Source: Streptomyces albiflavescens (GTDB lineage: Bacteria; Actinomycetota; Actinomycetes; Streptomycetales; Streptomycetaceae). From it: 64,000 bases of DNA. The stretch's first letter is position 1. Every line of letters begins with the position of its first letter. Under the pieces are notes generated by a model, which was not told the origin of the DNA, searched no databases, and saw nothing but the letters and a program-made list of their open reading frames with translations. The stretch covers positions 62,131-126,130 of the forward strand of contig NZ_BMMM01000014.1 of assembly GCF_014645835.1 (NCBI RefSeq), in the 5' to 3' direction. A program made the position numbers and the translations under genes. Positions 1 to 8,208 of the stretch are shown here, in pieces.

Positions 1-4
1 ACGG

Positions 5-37
5 CCGGGCGGCCGCACCGATGGTGCGGCCGCCCGG
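5..37 (-). terminator. Intrinsic terminator of the DUF2238 gene
   Basis: A perfect 15-bp inverted repeat (5-19 with 23-37, loop GAT) begins 8 bases past the TAA stop of the minus-strand gene at 45-722. No U-tract follows, which is normal for high-GC actinobacterial terminators. Confidence 0.75.
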
Positions 38-44
38 TCCGTCG

Positions 45-722
45 TTACCTCCTGCCCGACCCCGTGAGAGCGTCGAGCTGCCGGTCGTGCAGACGGCTCA
101 GCAGCAGCACCGAGACGGTGGCCCCGATCAGCGCGCAGAACATGTCCCATTGGGTGTCCCACACGTCGCCCTGAGTGGCCAGGAAGTCATCGGCCGCGTG
201 TCCGCCGATCACCGCGGCCGCCCACTCGAACATTTCGAAGACCGCGCTGAAGGCGAGGCAGGCGCACACGGTCAGCGGCGCCAGCCAGCGACTGCCGCGA
301 AGCGGTGAGGTGCGGCTGAGCAGTTCCCGCACCAGGACGGCGGGCACGAAGCCCTGCATGAGGTGCCCGAACCGGTCGTAGGGATTGCGCTCGAGTCCGA
401 GCCCGTCCCGCACCCAGTCACCCAACGGCACCTGCGCATACGTGTAGTGGCCGCCCACGGCGAGCACCAGCGCGTGCGCCGCGAGCAGACAGCACAGCAG
501 ATTCGTGAGCGGGAACCGCCGTCGGGTCAGGACGACCAAGGGCAGCCCGACCAGCACCCACACGGTCTCCAGCAGCCACGTCGTCGGGTCGTGCGGATGC
601 CAGGCGGAGAGTGCCATGCCCGCGACGACGACCACGACGAGCACGGTCGGCAACGTCCGCCGAGGTGTGCGCTCCTCGGGCACCGACTGATGGGCGAGCA
701 AGGCGAGGACGGGCTCGGGCAT
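45..722 (-). CDS. DUF2238 (YjdF-like) integral membrane protein
   Basis: A 225-aa membrane protein of the DUF2238/YjdF family, whose function is not established. The family signature is visible: GHYTYAQVPLGDW, then RNPYDRFGHLMQGFVPA, then a glutamate-rich FEMFEW helix and a DxWDTQWDM segment near the C-terminus. Roughly six hydrophobic segments run through the chain. An in-frame upstream ATG at 779 exists, but ATG 722 (MPEPVLALL) is preferred because AAGGAG lies 8 bases before it. The gene is divergent from the FAD monooxygenase at 1012; the shared intergenic region carries a GGGGAT repeat and an operator-like palindrome. It is followed by a strong hairpin, so it is probably monocistronic. 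Confidence 0.85.
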   Translation of the reverse strand: MPEPVLALLAHQSVPEERTPRRTLPTVLVVVVVAGMALSAWHPHDPTTWLLETVWVLVGLPLVVLTRRRFPLTNLLCCLLAAHALVLAVGGHYTYAQVPLGDWVRDGLGLERNPYDRFGHLMQGFVPAVLVRELLSRTSPLRGSRWLAPLTVCACLAFSAVFEMFEWAAAVIGGHAADDFLATQGDVWDTQWDMFCALIGATVSVLLLSRLHDRQLDALTGSGRR

Positions 723-810
723 GAGTGGGCTCCTTGGTCCAGGTGGCTCCATCGTGCTGGACCACGGGGGCCAGGGCATGAGTACGGCTACTCACTCCGA
801 CCCGCGGTGC

Positions 811-879
811 GGGATGGGGATGGGGATGGGGATGGGGATGGGGATGGGGATGGGGATGGGGATGGGGATGGGGATGGGG
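811..879. repeat. (GGGGAT)n hexamer microsatellite, G-quadruplex-prone
   Basis: Ten exact GGGGAT units (816-875) flanked by GGGAT and GGGG, giving twelve consecutive G-runs on the plus strand. It lies between the divergent DUF2238 gene and the FAD monooxygenase. Every run has at least three guanines with 2-nt AT loops, so intramolecular quadruplexes are feasible on the plus strand. Confidence 0.95.
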
Positions 880-899
880 CGAACGCGTTCGCGTCGTAC

Positions 900-928
900 T
901 TGTTCGTAACGAACATGTTCGTTATCGT
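900..928 (+). promoter_or_regulatory. Promoter for the FAD monooxygenase
   Basis: TTGTTC (900-905) and TATCGT (923-928) are separated by 17 bp, fitting a vegetative-type promoter. The spacer is almost entirely filled by an 18-bp palindrome. The predicted transcript would start near 935 and carry a leader of about 75 nt before ATG 1012. Confidence 0.5.
907..924. promoter_or_regulatory. Operator-like 18-bp perfect palindrome (TetR-type)
   Basis: TAACGAACATGTTCGTTA is a perfect palindrome covering the promoter spacer and the first bases of the -10 box. An additional overlapping inverted repeat GTTCG-TAA-CGAAC lies at 902-914. Size and placement are typical of TetR-family operators in front of flavin monooxygenase genes, but no TetR gene is present in this window. 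Confidence 0.6.
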
Positions 929-1011
929 CCAGGAGTGACAGCACACCCCACTCCCCGCCCCAGCTGTCGCGAACGCCCGGCGAAACCGGACACTCACCTG
1001 GAGAACCAGCC

Positions 1012-2166
1012 ATGCCGACCCCTCACCACCACTCCATAGCCGTGATCGGCGCCGGTCTCGGCGGCCTCACGCTCGCACGCGTACTGCACCTGAACGGCAT
1101 CGGCGCCGCCGTCTTCGACCTCGACGACTCACCGAACGCCCGCACGCAGGGCGGCATGCTGGACATGCACGAGGACTCCGGCCAAGCCGCACTGCGGGCC
1201 GCCGGCCTCTACGAGGAGTTCCGCGCGATCGTCCACGTCGGCGGCGAGGCCATGCGCATCCTCGGCAAGGACGCCACAGTCCGGATGGAGGACGACGGCG
1301 AGGCCGGTGAGCGCCCCGAGGTCACCAGGGGTGCCCTCCGCGACATCCTGCTCGGCTCGCTGCCCGCGGGCACCGTCCGCTGGGGTGCCAAGGTCTCCGG
1401 CACACGGACGCTCGACGACGGTCGCCACGAGGTGACGCTGGCCGACGGGGAGACGTTCACCGCCGATCTGCTGATCGGGGCCGACGGCGCCTGGTCGAAG
1501 GTGCGGTCCCTGGTCTCGGACGCCACCCCCCTCTACTCGGGTATCTCCTTCGTCGAGGCGCACCTCCTGGATGCCGACACTCGGCACCCGGAAAGCGCCG
1601 CCGTCGTCGGCGGGGGCATGCTGTTCGCGCTCGCCGAGGAGAAGGGCTTTCTCGGCCATCGCGATCCCGACGGCTCGCTGCACATCTACATCGCCCTGAG
1701 GACGCCGGCCCACTGGATCACCTCCGGTGCCATCGACTTCGCCGACACCGAAGCGGCCAAGGAGAGCCTTCTGGAGTACTTCGACGGCTGGGACGAGCGG
1801 CTGCGGTCCCTCATCGCCGACGCGGACGGCGCGCTCGTCCCCCGTCCGATCCACGCGCTGCCCGTCGACCACCGCTGGGACCGCACCCCCGGCGTCACCC
1901 TGCTCGGCGACGCCGCCCACCTGATGTCTCCGTTCGCGGGCGAGGGCGCCAACCTCGCCATGCTCGACGGCGCCGAGCTCGCGACGGCGATCGCCAGCCA
2001 CCCCGACGACATCGAAAAGGCCCTGACCGCCTACGAGGAGGCTCTCTTCCCGCGTGCCGAGGAGGCGGCCACCGGGTCCGCGGCCAACCTCGACATCTGC
2101 TTCAGTCCGCACGCCCCGCAGAGCCTGGTCGACCAGATGGCCGCCTACCGTGCCGAGGCCGACTGA
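1012..2166 (+). CDS. FAD-dependent aromatic-ring-type monooxygenase (TetX-like)
   Basis: A 384-aa class A flavin monooxygenase that would hydroxylate a small molecule with NAD(P)H and O2. The N-terminal Rossmann motif GAGLGGL is at about residues 13-19, the DG-type motif GADGAWSKVR around 160, and the second FAD motif GDAAHLMSPFAGEGANLA near 300. Composition and the MDMHEDSG-like FAD/substrate region resemble the TetX and polyketide-hydroxylase branch; the substrate cannot be deduced. ATG 1012 is preceded by GGAG at 1000-1003. The gene is alone on this strand, preceded by a palindromic operator and followed by a GC-rich palindrome. Confidence 0.88.
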   Translation: MPTPHHHSIAVIGAGLGGLTLARVLHLNGIGAAVFDLDDSPNARTQGGMLDMHEDSGQAALRAAGLYEEFRAIVHVGGEAMRILGKDATVRMEDDGEAGERPEVTRGALRDILLGSLPAGTVRWGAKVSGTRTLDDGRHEVTLADGETFTADLLIGADGAWSKVRSLVSDATPLYSGISFVEAHLLDADTRHPESAAVVGGGMLFALAEEKGFLGHRDPDGSLHIYIALRTPAHWITSGAIDFADTEAAKESLLEYFDGWDERLRSLIADADGALVPRPIHALPVDHRWDRTPGVTLLGDAAHLMSPFAGEGANLAMLDGAELATAIASHPDDIEKALTAYEEALFPRAEEAATGSAANLDICFSPHAPQSLVDQMAAYRAEAD

Positions 2167-2211
2167 CGCCGGCGGGTGCTCACGTACGGGTGCCTGCTTC
2201 CGGTCCCACAG

Positions 2212-2253
2212 GGCGGCGGACGCCCGGCGGCGGACGCCCGGCGGCGCGCCGCC
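2212..2253 (+). terminator. GC-rich repeats and palindrome, likely terminator
   Basis: Two 15-nt copies of GGCGGCGGACGCCCG (2212-2226, 2226-2240, overlapping by one base) run into the 14-bp palindrome GGCGGCGCGCCGCC (2240-2253), 45-90 bp after the monooxygenase stop. The hairpin could terminate that transcript. Confidence 0.45.
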
Positions 2254-2288
2254 CTCCGGCGCTCCGCGTTCGGCGAGCCGCTCTCCGC

Positions 2289-2316
2289 GATCAGTGATCA
2301 GTGATCAGTGATCAGT
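2289..2316. repeat. Four tandem GATCAGT heptamers
   Basis: Four exact copies of GATCAGT in the 385-bp gap before the GH92 gene. Each junction creates the palindrome TGATCA, so this may be a slippage tract or an array of short binding sites. Nothing else except the promoter of the next gene is recognisable in 2167-2551. Confidence 0.85.
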
Positions 2317-2551
2317 GATGGTGCTCCGCGTCGCGCGCGCGTCACGCTGAACCCCCCAACGCGCGGTCGATAAAGGCGACTTGGGTGACCCGCACGCTTC
2401 ACCGCCCCGTCACCCACAGGACGCATACGCCACTTCCCGCCCTCCTGACCACCTTCTATCCTCGCGCCCGGGCTGGGGTCCGAGGCAGTCACCGGAAGAC
2501 CTCGGCCTGACTCGTCCTCGTACGCCTCGTCCGTCGGAAGGTGACACTCCC

Positions 2552-4981
2552 ATGCGCCCCCAATGGCTTCGCACAGCAAGACGGTTCGGCAGCAGATCCG
2601 CCGTCGTGGTCGTGACCACGGCGCTCGCCGTGAGCGTCCCGTTCCCGGCCGGCTCGGCTCCCCGTGCCGCGGACCGGCCGGTCTCCCTCGTGGACCCGCT
2701 CATCGGATCGGCGAACGGCGGCAACACCTACCCCGGCGCCACCCTCCCCTACGGGATGGTCGCCTGGTCCCCGACCAGCACCACCGGCGACCAGACCAGC
2801 ACGGGGGCCGCCAACGGCTACCAGTACGGCACGACCCGCATCCGCGGCCTGAGCCTCACCCACGTCAACGGCGCCGGCTGCAACCCGGGCGCGGCCGGCG
2901 ACGTACCGATCATGCCGTACGTCGGTGACATGACATCCTCGCCCTCGGCGGACACCAAGGACGCGGTCTACGCCGCCGACTTCACGCATGCCGAGGAGAA
3001 AGCCGCACCGGGGCGCTACACGCTCGGCCTCAAGTCCGGTGCCACCGCGGACCTGGCGGTGAGCAAGCGGGCGGGCGTCGCCGACTTCAGCTTTCCGAGT
3101 GACCGACCCGCCAACCTGCTCTTCCGCGTCTCCAACTCCCTCAACGGCAGCGAGGACGCGCACGTCGACATCGACACCGCGCACCGCAAGGTGACCGGCT
3201 GGGTGCTCACCGGTGCCTTCTGCGGCCGCCGCGCCAACGGCGGGACGAACAACCGCAAGAGCTACTACAAGCTTTACTTCAGCGCATCCTTCGATCGTGC
3301 CTTCTCGTCCGTGGGCACCTGGAAGGACGGCGCGCTCTCCGCGGGGTCGACTTCTGCCTCCGGTGGGGAGGGATACGCCACCGGTGCGGACCGCGCGGGC
3401 CGGGGCTCCGGTGGATACGTCGGCTTCGACACGAGCTCTGACAACGATGTCTCCATGCGGATCGGCATCTCGTACGTCAGTCTCGACGGGGCCGAGGCGA
3501 ACCTTCGCGGGGAGATCGCACCGCACGCCGGCGTCGCGGAGGTGGCCGACGCCGGTGCGCGTGCTTGGGATCGCGAACTGAGCACCGTCCGCGTCGACGG
3601 CGGCAGCGCCGCCCAGCGCACCACCTTCTACACGGCGCTCTACCACTCCCTCATGCAGCCCAACCTGATCAGCGACAGGGACGGCCGCTACTACGGCATG
3701 GACGGCGCGGTGCACCGTCTGGCCCGCGGGCAGCGGGCTCAGTACAGCAACTTCTCGGGCTGGGACCAGTACCGCGCCCAGATACAGCTCCTCGCCCTGC
3801 TCAAGCCGAGGATCGCGGGCGACTTCGCCCAGTCCCTCTACAACTTCGCGCGGCAGAACGGCGGTGTCTGGGACCGCTGGGTGCACATCAGCGGCGCCAC
3901 CCATGTGATGACGGGCGACCCTTCGGCGGCGACGCTGGCCACTTTCTATGCCATGGGAGTCCGTAATTTCGACTACGAGGGAGCCTTCGACTCGCTCGTG
4001 CGCCAGGCCACCGTCCCCAACCCGGACGAACTCTCGGACGCGGGCTGCCCCGGTCAGTGCGTCGGTCAACGCCCGAACCTGGCACAGTACTTGAGCTCGC
4101 ACTACGCCGCTCAGGACGTCTGCCAATGCTGGGGCGGCGCCGCCGAGACCCTTGAGGACGCCGTCGCCGACTCCGCGCTGGCGAAGTGGGCGAAGCTGCT
4201 GGGCCGAGACAAGGAAGCCGCCGTCTTCTCCGAGCGCGCCGACTATTGGCGCAATGTCTTCAACCCCGACGCCACGGCCGACGCCGGCTACATCCAGGCC
4301 CGCAACCTCGACGGCTCCTGGGTGACGCCCTTCAGCCCGGGAAGCGACCGCGGTTTCGCTCAGGGAACCAGCGCCACGTACACCTGGATGGTTCCGCAGG
4401 ACGTGCAGGGCCTGGCCGTCGCCATGGGCGGTCGTGAGAAGGCCGCCGCCCGCCTCGACGGCTTCTTCCACACAGCGGACGGGTCCTGGTCGGTCCGCGG
4501 CGGTGACCCGCTCCGCTACGACCCGACCAACGAACCCGGCATCCACGCACCCTGGCTCTACAACACGCTCGGTCAGCCCTGGAAGACCCAGGCGACGGTG
4601 CGTCAGATTCTCAACACCGTGTACGGCACCGGGCCTTCGGGTCTGCCGGGCAACGACGATCTCGGCACCATGTCGGCCTGGTACGTGTTTTCCGCGCTGG
4701 GCCTGTATCCCCAAGCCCCTGGCAGCGCCTCCATGCTGGTTGGCGCACCACTCTTCCCGAGCGCCGTTGTCGACCGTCCGGGCGGGACCGGCATCGCGCT
4801 CAGTGCGCCCGACGCGGATGCCGCGCATCCGTACATCGACGCCGTACGAGTCAACGGTCGTGCCACGCAACGCTCCTGGACGGACGGCGACCTGACCACG
4901 AAGGGCGGCGCCCTCACCTTCGAGCTCGCCGAACAGCCCAACACCCAGTGGGCCACCGACCCGGACGATCTGCCGCGGTAA
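2552..4981 (+). CDS. Secreted GH92 family alpha-mannosidase
   Basis: An 809-aa exported glycosidase of family GH92, calcium-dependent exo-alpha-mannosidases that trim mannosides with inversion. A signal peptide follows the arginine-rich N-terminus (hydrophobic VVVVTTALAVSVPF, cut near an Ala-rich stretch). The family N-domain motif GNTYPGATLPYGM is at about residues 56-68. Further landmarks are SGWDQYRAQIQLL, TYTWMVPQDVQGL, NEPGIHAPWLYNTLGQPWK and GNDDLGTMSAWYVFSALG. In most GH92 proteins the last two read NEPSHHxPYLY and GNEDxGQMSAW, so this belongs to a divergent subgroup (IH for HH, T for Q). Start ATG 2552 has GGAAGG 10 bases upstream; longer in-frame starts add a non-signal extension. 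Confidence 0.9.
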   Translation: MRPQWLRTARRFGSRSAVVVVTTALAVSVPFPAGSAPRAADRPVSLVDPLIGSANGGNTYPGATLPYGMVAWSPTSTTGDQTSTGAANGYQYGTTRIRGLSLTHVNGAGCNPGAAGDVPIMPYVGDMTSSPSADTKDAVYAADFTHAEEKAAPGRYTLGLKSGATADLAVSKRAGVADFSFPSDRPANLLFRVSNSLNGSEDAHVDIDTAHRKVTGWVLTGAFCGRRANGGTNNRKSYYKLYFSASFDRAFSSVGTWKDGALSAGSTSASGGEGYATGADRAGRGSGGYVGFDTSSDNDVSMRIGISYVSLDGAEANLRGEIAPHAGVAEVADAGARAWDRELSTVRVDGGSAAQRTTFYTALYHSLMQPNLISDRDGRYYGMDGAVHRLARGQRAQYSNFSGWDQYRAQIQLLALLKPRIAGDFAQSLYNFARQNGGVWDRWVHISGATHVMTGDPSAATLATFYAMGVRNFDYEGAFDSLVRQATVPNPDELSDAGCPGQCVGQRPNLAQYLSSHYAAQDVCQCWGGAAETLEDAVADSALAKWAKLLGRDKEAAVFSERADYWRNVFNPDATADAGYIQARNLDGSWVTPFSPGSDRGFAQGTSATYTWMVPQDVQGLAVAMGGREKAAARLDGFFHTADGSWSVRGGDPLRYDPTNEPGIHAPWLYNTLGQPWKTQATVRQILNTVYGTGPSGLPGNDDLGTMSAWYVFSALGLYPQAPGSASMLVGAPLFPSAVVDRPGGTGIALSAPDADAAHPYIDAVRVNGRATQRSWTDGDLTTKGGALTFELAEQPNTQWATDPDDLPR

Positions 4982-4989
4982 CGCCCGGC

Positions 4990-5022
4990 GGCCTCGCGAG
5001 CACGGTGGGTTCTCGCGAGGCC
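4990..5022 (+). terminator. Terminator after the GH92 gene
   Basis: GGCCTCGCGAG and CTCGCGAGGCC form a perfect 11-bp stem with an 11-nt loop, 9 bases beyond the mannosidase stop. Confidence 0.75.
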
Positions 5023-5039
5023 GTAGGCGCCGCTCACCA

Positions 5040-5290
5040 GCCACCGGTCCTCGAAGACGGTCAGATCCAACTCGCCGGGGAGCACGGTCAGCTGGTAACC
5101 GCCCGGCTGCGTCACCAGCCGTACCGCCCTGCCCGCGGAGTCCGCCCCGGCGTCCGTGGCGGACAGCAGCCGGCGCAGCCCGGCCACATGCGTCCGCAGA
5201 TTCGCCACGGCCGACGCTGGTGAGGTCTGACCCCATACGACGTCGATGAGCCGGTGGACGCCCACGACCTGGTTGTCAGCAGTGCCCTCT
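5040..5290 (-). pseudogene. Remnant of a SARP/AfsR-type regulator DNA-binding domain
   Basis: On the minus strand about 85 codons read as the winged-helix domain of a SARP regulator: NQVVGVHRLIDVVWG, then SAVANLRTHVAGLRRLL, then VRLVTQPGGYQL and ELDLTVFEDR. These match the recognition-helix and wing region of AfsR/RedD-type proteins. The frame lacks the start-proximal part and the whole bacterial transcriptional activation domain, and then runs into the antisense of the GH92 3' end, so no intact regulator can be made. It is a gene relic, possibly of a pathway regulator lost when neighbouring genes were rearranged. Confidence 0.65.
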
Positions 5291-5390
5291 TCGGTGCCGC
5301 GACTCCACCGTGATCGTCGAAGCGACGACAGAACCCCCCTCATGGGGCCGTTCACCTCGACGGCGTTCGTGGGGACGAGGGCAGCGAAGG

Positions 5391-6314
5391 TCAGGCCACC
5401 GTGTCGGCGTCGAGGGCCGCGGCACGCAGGGCGGCTGCGACGCGGGTGACCGGTTCGGTCGGGCGGTGGGGGAGTCGGGCCAGCAGGAGGCGCCGCTGCT
5501 CCTGGGGCCCACCGCGGACCGGCAGGATGCGTACGCCCGGTGGGGCGGCCGGGGCGAGCGCGGCAGGCACGGTGGTCAATCCGCAGCCGGTGGCGACGAG
5601 ATGGAGTTTGGCCAGCCAGTCACGGGCGGTGTGGGCGATCTCGGGCCGCTCGTCCAGGCCCGGCCATACTCCCATGAGCCCGTCTTCTCCGGAGGAGGAG
5701 CTGGTGATCCAGCGCTGCCCGCGCAGGTCGGCCACGTCAATGAAGTCGCCGCGGGCGAGCGGGTGGGTGGCGGGCACCGCAAGACACAGCGCGCGTTCGG
5801 TGAGCGTCTGCAGCGCGAGTGGGGGCGATTCGGCGTCCGGTGGGCGGAACGGTGGTGCCGACGCGAGCAGGGCCAGGTCCAGACTTCCGGCCCGCAGTGC
5901 GCGCACCAGCGCCGGGGTACTGCCCTCCCGGCTGACGACCTGGATGGCGGGGTCCGTGTGGCGCAGCGCGGCCAGGGCCCGGGGCAGCAAGACGGCTCCG
6001 GCGCTGGGGAACCAGCCCAGGCGGACCGTCCCGGCCTGCCCGGGCAGGCCGGACAGCTCGCGCGCGGCGGCGTCGATCTCGTCGAGCACGATCGTCGCGC
6101 GGCGCATGACGACGCGGCCGGCCGTGGTGAGCCGTACTCCGTCGCGCCGCCGCTCCAGCAACTCCGCGCCCGCCGCCCGCTCGATCGAGGCGATCTGCCG
6201 GGACACCGCGGACTGGGTATAGCCCAGCGATGTCGCGGCCGCGGTGAAGGTGCCCTGCTCGGCCACCGCGCGGAAGACACGGAGCGCGGTGAGTGACACA
6301 TCAGTGAAGTCCAT
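5391..6314 (-). CDS. LysR-family transcriptional regulator
   Basis: A 307-aa LysR-type regulator. The N-terminal winged helix-turn-helix is clear (ALRVFRAVAEQGTFTAAA, then LGYTQSAVSRQIASIE), followed by the linker helix and a periplasmic-binding-protein-like effector domain from about residue 90. It is divergent from the SDR gene at 6386 with a 71-bp gap, the usual layout for a LysR protein controlling its neighbour and itself. ATG 6314 has no obvious ribosome-binding site. The inducer is unknown. Confidence 0.92.
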   Translation of the reverse strand: MDFTDVSLTALRVFRAVAEQGTFTAAATSLGYTQSAVSRQIASIERAAGAELLERRRDGVRLTTAGRVVMRRATIVLDEIDAAARELSGLPGQAGTVRLGWFPSAGAVLLPRALAALRHTDPAIQVVSREGSTPALVRALRAGSLDLALLASAPPFRPPDAESPPLALQTLTERALCLAVPATHPLARGDFIDVADLRGQRWITSSSSGEDGLMGVWPGLDERPEIAHTARDWLAKLHLVATGCGLTTVPAALAPAAPPGVRILPVRGGPQEQRRLLLARLPHRPTEPVTRVAAALRAAALDADTVA

Positions 6315-6318
6315 GACG

Positions 6319-6344
6319 ATTGCGCATACTAGCTGTGCCTCAAT
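6319..6344. promoter_or_regulatory. Possible LysR binding site
   Basis: ATTG-N18-CAAT forms a weak interrupted palindrome between the LysR gene and the SDR gene, just upstream of the SDR promoter. Only the outer arms match, so the assignment rests mainly on position. Confidence 0.3.
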
Positions 6345-6348
6345 GTCG

Positions 6349-6378
6349 TTGGACTCATGGCGTCGGCGTTTCTAGCGT
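6349..6378 (+). promoter_or_regulatory. Promoter of the SDR gene, leaderless type
   Basis: TTGGAC (6349-6354) and TAGCGT (6373-6378) are 18 bp apart. The start codon ATG 6386 is only 8 bases past the -10 box, and there is no Shine-Dalgarno sequence, so the transcript probably begins at or next to the start codon. Confidence 0.55.
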
Positions 6379-6385
6379 GGCATGC

Positions 6386-7273
6386 ATGAACGCTTCTCGT
6401 ATCGCCCTCGTGACGGGCGCCAACCAAGGACTCGGCCGCGCCCTCGTCGAAGGACTGGCGACCCGCATGGGCCCGGACGACCTGGTCCTGCTCACCGGTC
6501 GCAACCATCAGCGCGTGACGGACGCCGCCCGCGAGGTCACCCAGCTGCCGGGCACACGCGCCCGCGTCGAGGGCCGGGCCCTGGACGTGACCGACACCGA
6601 CGCCATCGCCCGCCTCGCCGACGAACTCCGGGCACAGTACGGCGGAGTCGACGTGGTGATCTCCAACGCGATCGCCCGGCTGCTGCCCGAGGAGTCACAG
6701 GCCGAGCGGGCCGACGAATTCATCGACGTCTCCAACACCGCCACCCACGCGATCCTTCGCTCGTTCGGCCCGATCGTGCGCCCGGGCGGCCGCCTGATCG
6801 TCGTGGCCAGCAGCCTCGGCACCCTCGGCCACCTGAGCCCACGGCTGCACCACCTGTTCGACGGTGCGAGCCTCGACCAGGTCGAGTACGCCGTCGAGTC
6901 CTGGCGCGGCGCCATCCACCACAAGACCGCGGAAGAGGCGGGCTGGCCGCGCTGGCTGAACGTGCCCTCGAAGGTCGCCCAGGTCGCCGCCGTCCGCGCG
7001 GTCGCCGCCGAACGCCGCGAGCGCGACCTCATGACCAACACCCTGGTTGCGTCCGTGTGCCCGGGCATGGTGGACACGGCCACCTCCCGGCCCTGGTTCA
7101 GTGATTACAGCCAGGCTCAGCCGCCCTCCCAGGCCGCCCGCGCCGTCCTCGACCTGGTGTTCGCCGAGCACGTTGATCCCGCCCTGTACGGCGAGTTGGT
7201 CCGCTTCGGCAAGGCCCTGCCCTGGCACGACGGCACACCCCTGGTGGAACAGGACGGCCTGCTCAAGCCCTGA
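6386..7273 (+). CDS. SDR-family oxidoreductase, catalytic Tyr apparently missing
   Basis: A 295-aa short-chain dehydrogenase/reductase resembling carbonyl-reductase-type SDRs. The cofactor motif TGANQGLG sits at residues 9-16 and the central SNA in place of NNAG near residue 93. The catalytic serine region VVASSLGTLG is present, but where the family has YxxxK the sequence reads NVPSK: the lysine is there and the tyrosine is replaced by asparagine. Activity may be altered, or another tyrosine may substitute. The gene is divergent from a LysR regulator and starts without a ribosome-binding site 8 bases after a -10 box. Substrate unknown. Confidence 0.85.
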   Translation: MNASRIALVTGANQGLGRALVEGLATRMGPDDLVLLTGRNHQRVTDAAREVTQLPGTRARVEGRALDVTDTDAIARLADELRAQYGGVDVVISNAIARLLPEESQAERADEFIDVSNTATHAILRSFGPIVRPGGRLIVVASSLGTLGHLSPRLHHLFDGASLDQVEYAVESWRGAIHHKTAEEAGWPRWLNVPSKVAQVAAVRAVAAERRERDLMTNTLVASVCPGMVDTATSRPWFSDYSQAQPPSQAARAVLDLVFAEHVDPALYGELVRFGKALPWHDGTPLVEQDGLLKP

Positions 7274-7534
7274 ACGCAGGTCGTCGCACACGCTTCGGCA
7301 GAGCAAGAAGTTCACCCATGAGTGTCATCAGAACCTCACTCGGTTTCCGCCGTCGGCCGTAGCGCGTCCGTGCCCGTCATGAGAGGTCGACTCGACCGTT
7401 TGCGATCACAGAAGTGTCCTGCCCATGCGCGTGGTTGGGCCGATCGGGTGGCGGCGGTGTCGGCAGGTGGCTGTTTACGAGGTGTTCTCGTCGCATGAAA
7501 TGCCGGATTTCCGGCGGGGAGTTAGGATCACGGC

Positions 7535-8002
7535 GTGATTACGGCCTGGTCGCCTTCCGGCACGCAGCAGAGTCGCTCATCAGCGGCTCTGTGGCGTGTC
7601 CTGGGACTGGGCCTGCTGCTCTGCGGTCTGCTCCACGCGCACGCCGTCAGCCCTGAGGCCACGGTGAGTCACCTTTATGTGGGCGAGAGCGCGGCGGTGT
7701 TCGGCGCTCACGTTGAGCCCGCCGCCGAGAGCAAGGGCGTTGCACGTGCGATGTCGGCAGGGTCGGTGGGCCAGAGGTCGACGGGACACCGGGACGGCCA
7801 CGGACACCAGCACGCTGTCGAGGACTGCGCGCTCGGGCAGCCTCCGCAGAGCACCGATGCACGGGTGCCCTGCCCATCTCCGCTGCACCCGGCGAGCGAC
7901 GACAACGAGATGCTTCGCCCGGTGCGCCTCCGTCACGCCGCAGCGCGGGACGTCGTGGCCCCGATAGCGCATGCGGCGGACTCCGCGGTTCTTCGTATCT
8001 AG
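7535..8002 (+). CDS. Small secreted or membrane-anchored His-rich protein, unknown
   Basis: A 155-aa unrecognised protein resembling short conserved actinobacterial proteins. After 18 polar residues comes a hydrophobic segment, WRVLGLGLLLCGLLHAHAV, that would act as signal anchor or signal peptide. The rest is hydrophilic with a cluster of His/Gly (HRDGHGHQHA) and two cysteines (EDCALG, VPCPSP), suggesting metal binding outside the membrane. GTG 7535 is chosen because the longest frame begins there and a TAGGAT -10-like box (7523-7528) lies 6 bases upstream, consistent with a leaderless transcript. The flanking stretches 7274-7534 and 8003-8208 show no other gene. Confidence 0.5.
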   Translation: MITAWSPSGTQQSRSSAALWRVLGLGLLLCGLLHAHAVSPEATVSHLYVGESAAVFGAHVEPAAESKGVARAMSAGSVGQRSTGHRDGHGHQHAVEDCALGQPPQSTDARVPCPSPLHPASDDNEMLRPVRLRHAAARDVVAPIAHAADSAVLRI

Positions 8003-8208
8003 GTCGGCGCTTCTCGAATCGGTCGACGTCTCCTCGGATGCACCGACTCGGCTCAACGCTGTCTGCGGTCCTGCCTCCGGCGGCCGGTTCAAGGCGTCCG
8101 GCCTCCTGCGCATCGCGCTCTGTGGCACGGCGCCGGGGATGGTCGACGACTCGTTCACCACCACCCCCACTGATCGCTGTCCGTTCACACCGATCGAGAG
8201 CGAAACAC

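Noticed and set aside
811..879. Telomere or CRISPR-like array
   Set aside because: The repeat is a simple hexamer without spacers and is located between ordinary genes; there are no cas genes.
2489..5236. 915-codon open frame antisense to the GH92 gene
   Set aside because: Shadow frame of a high-GC gene without recognisable domains; only the separate segment at 5040-5290, in another frame, resembles a real protein.
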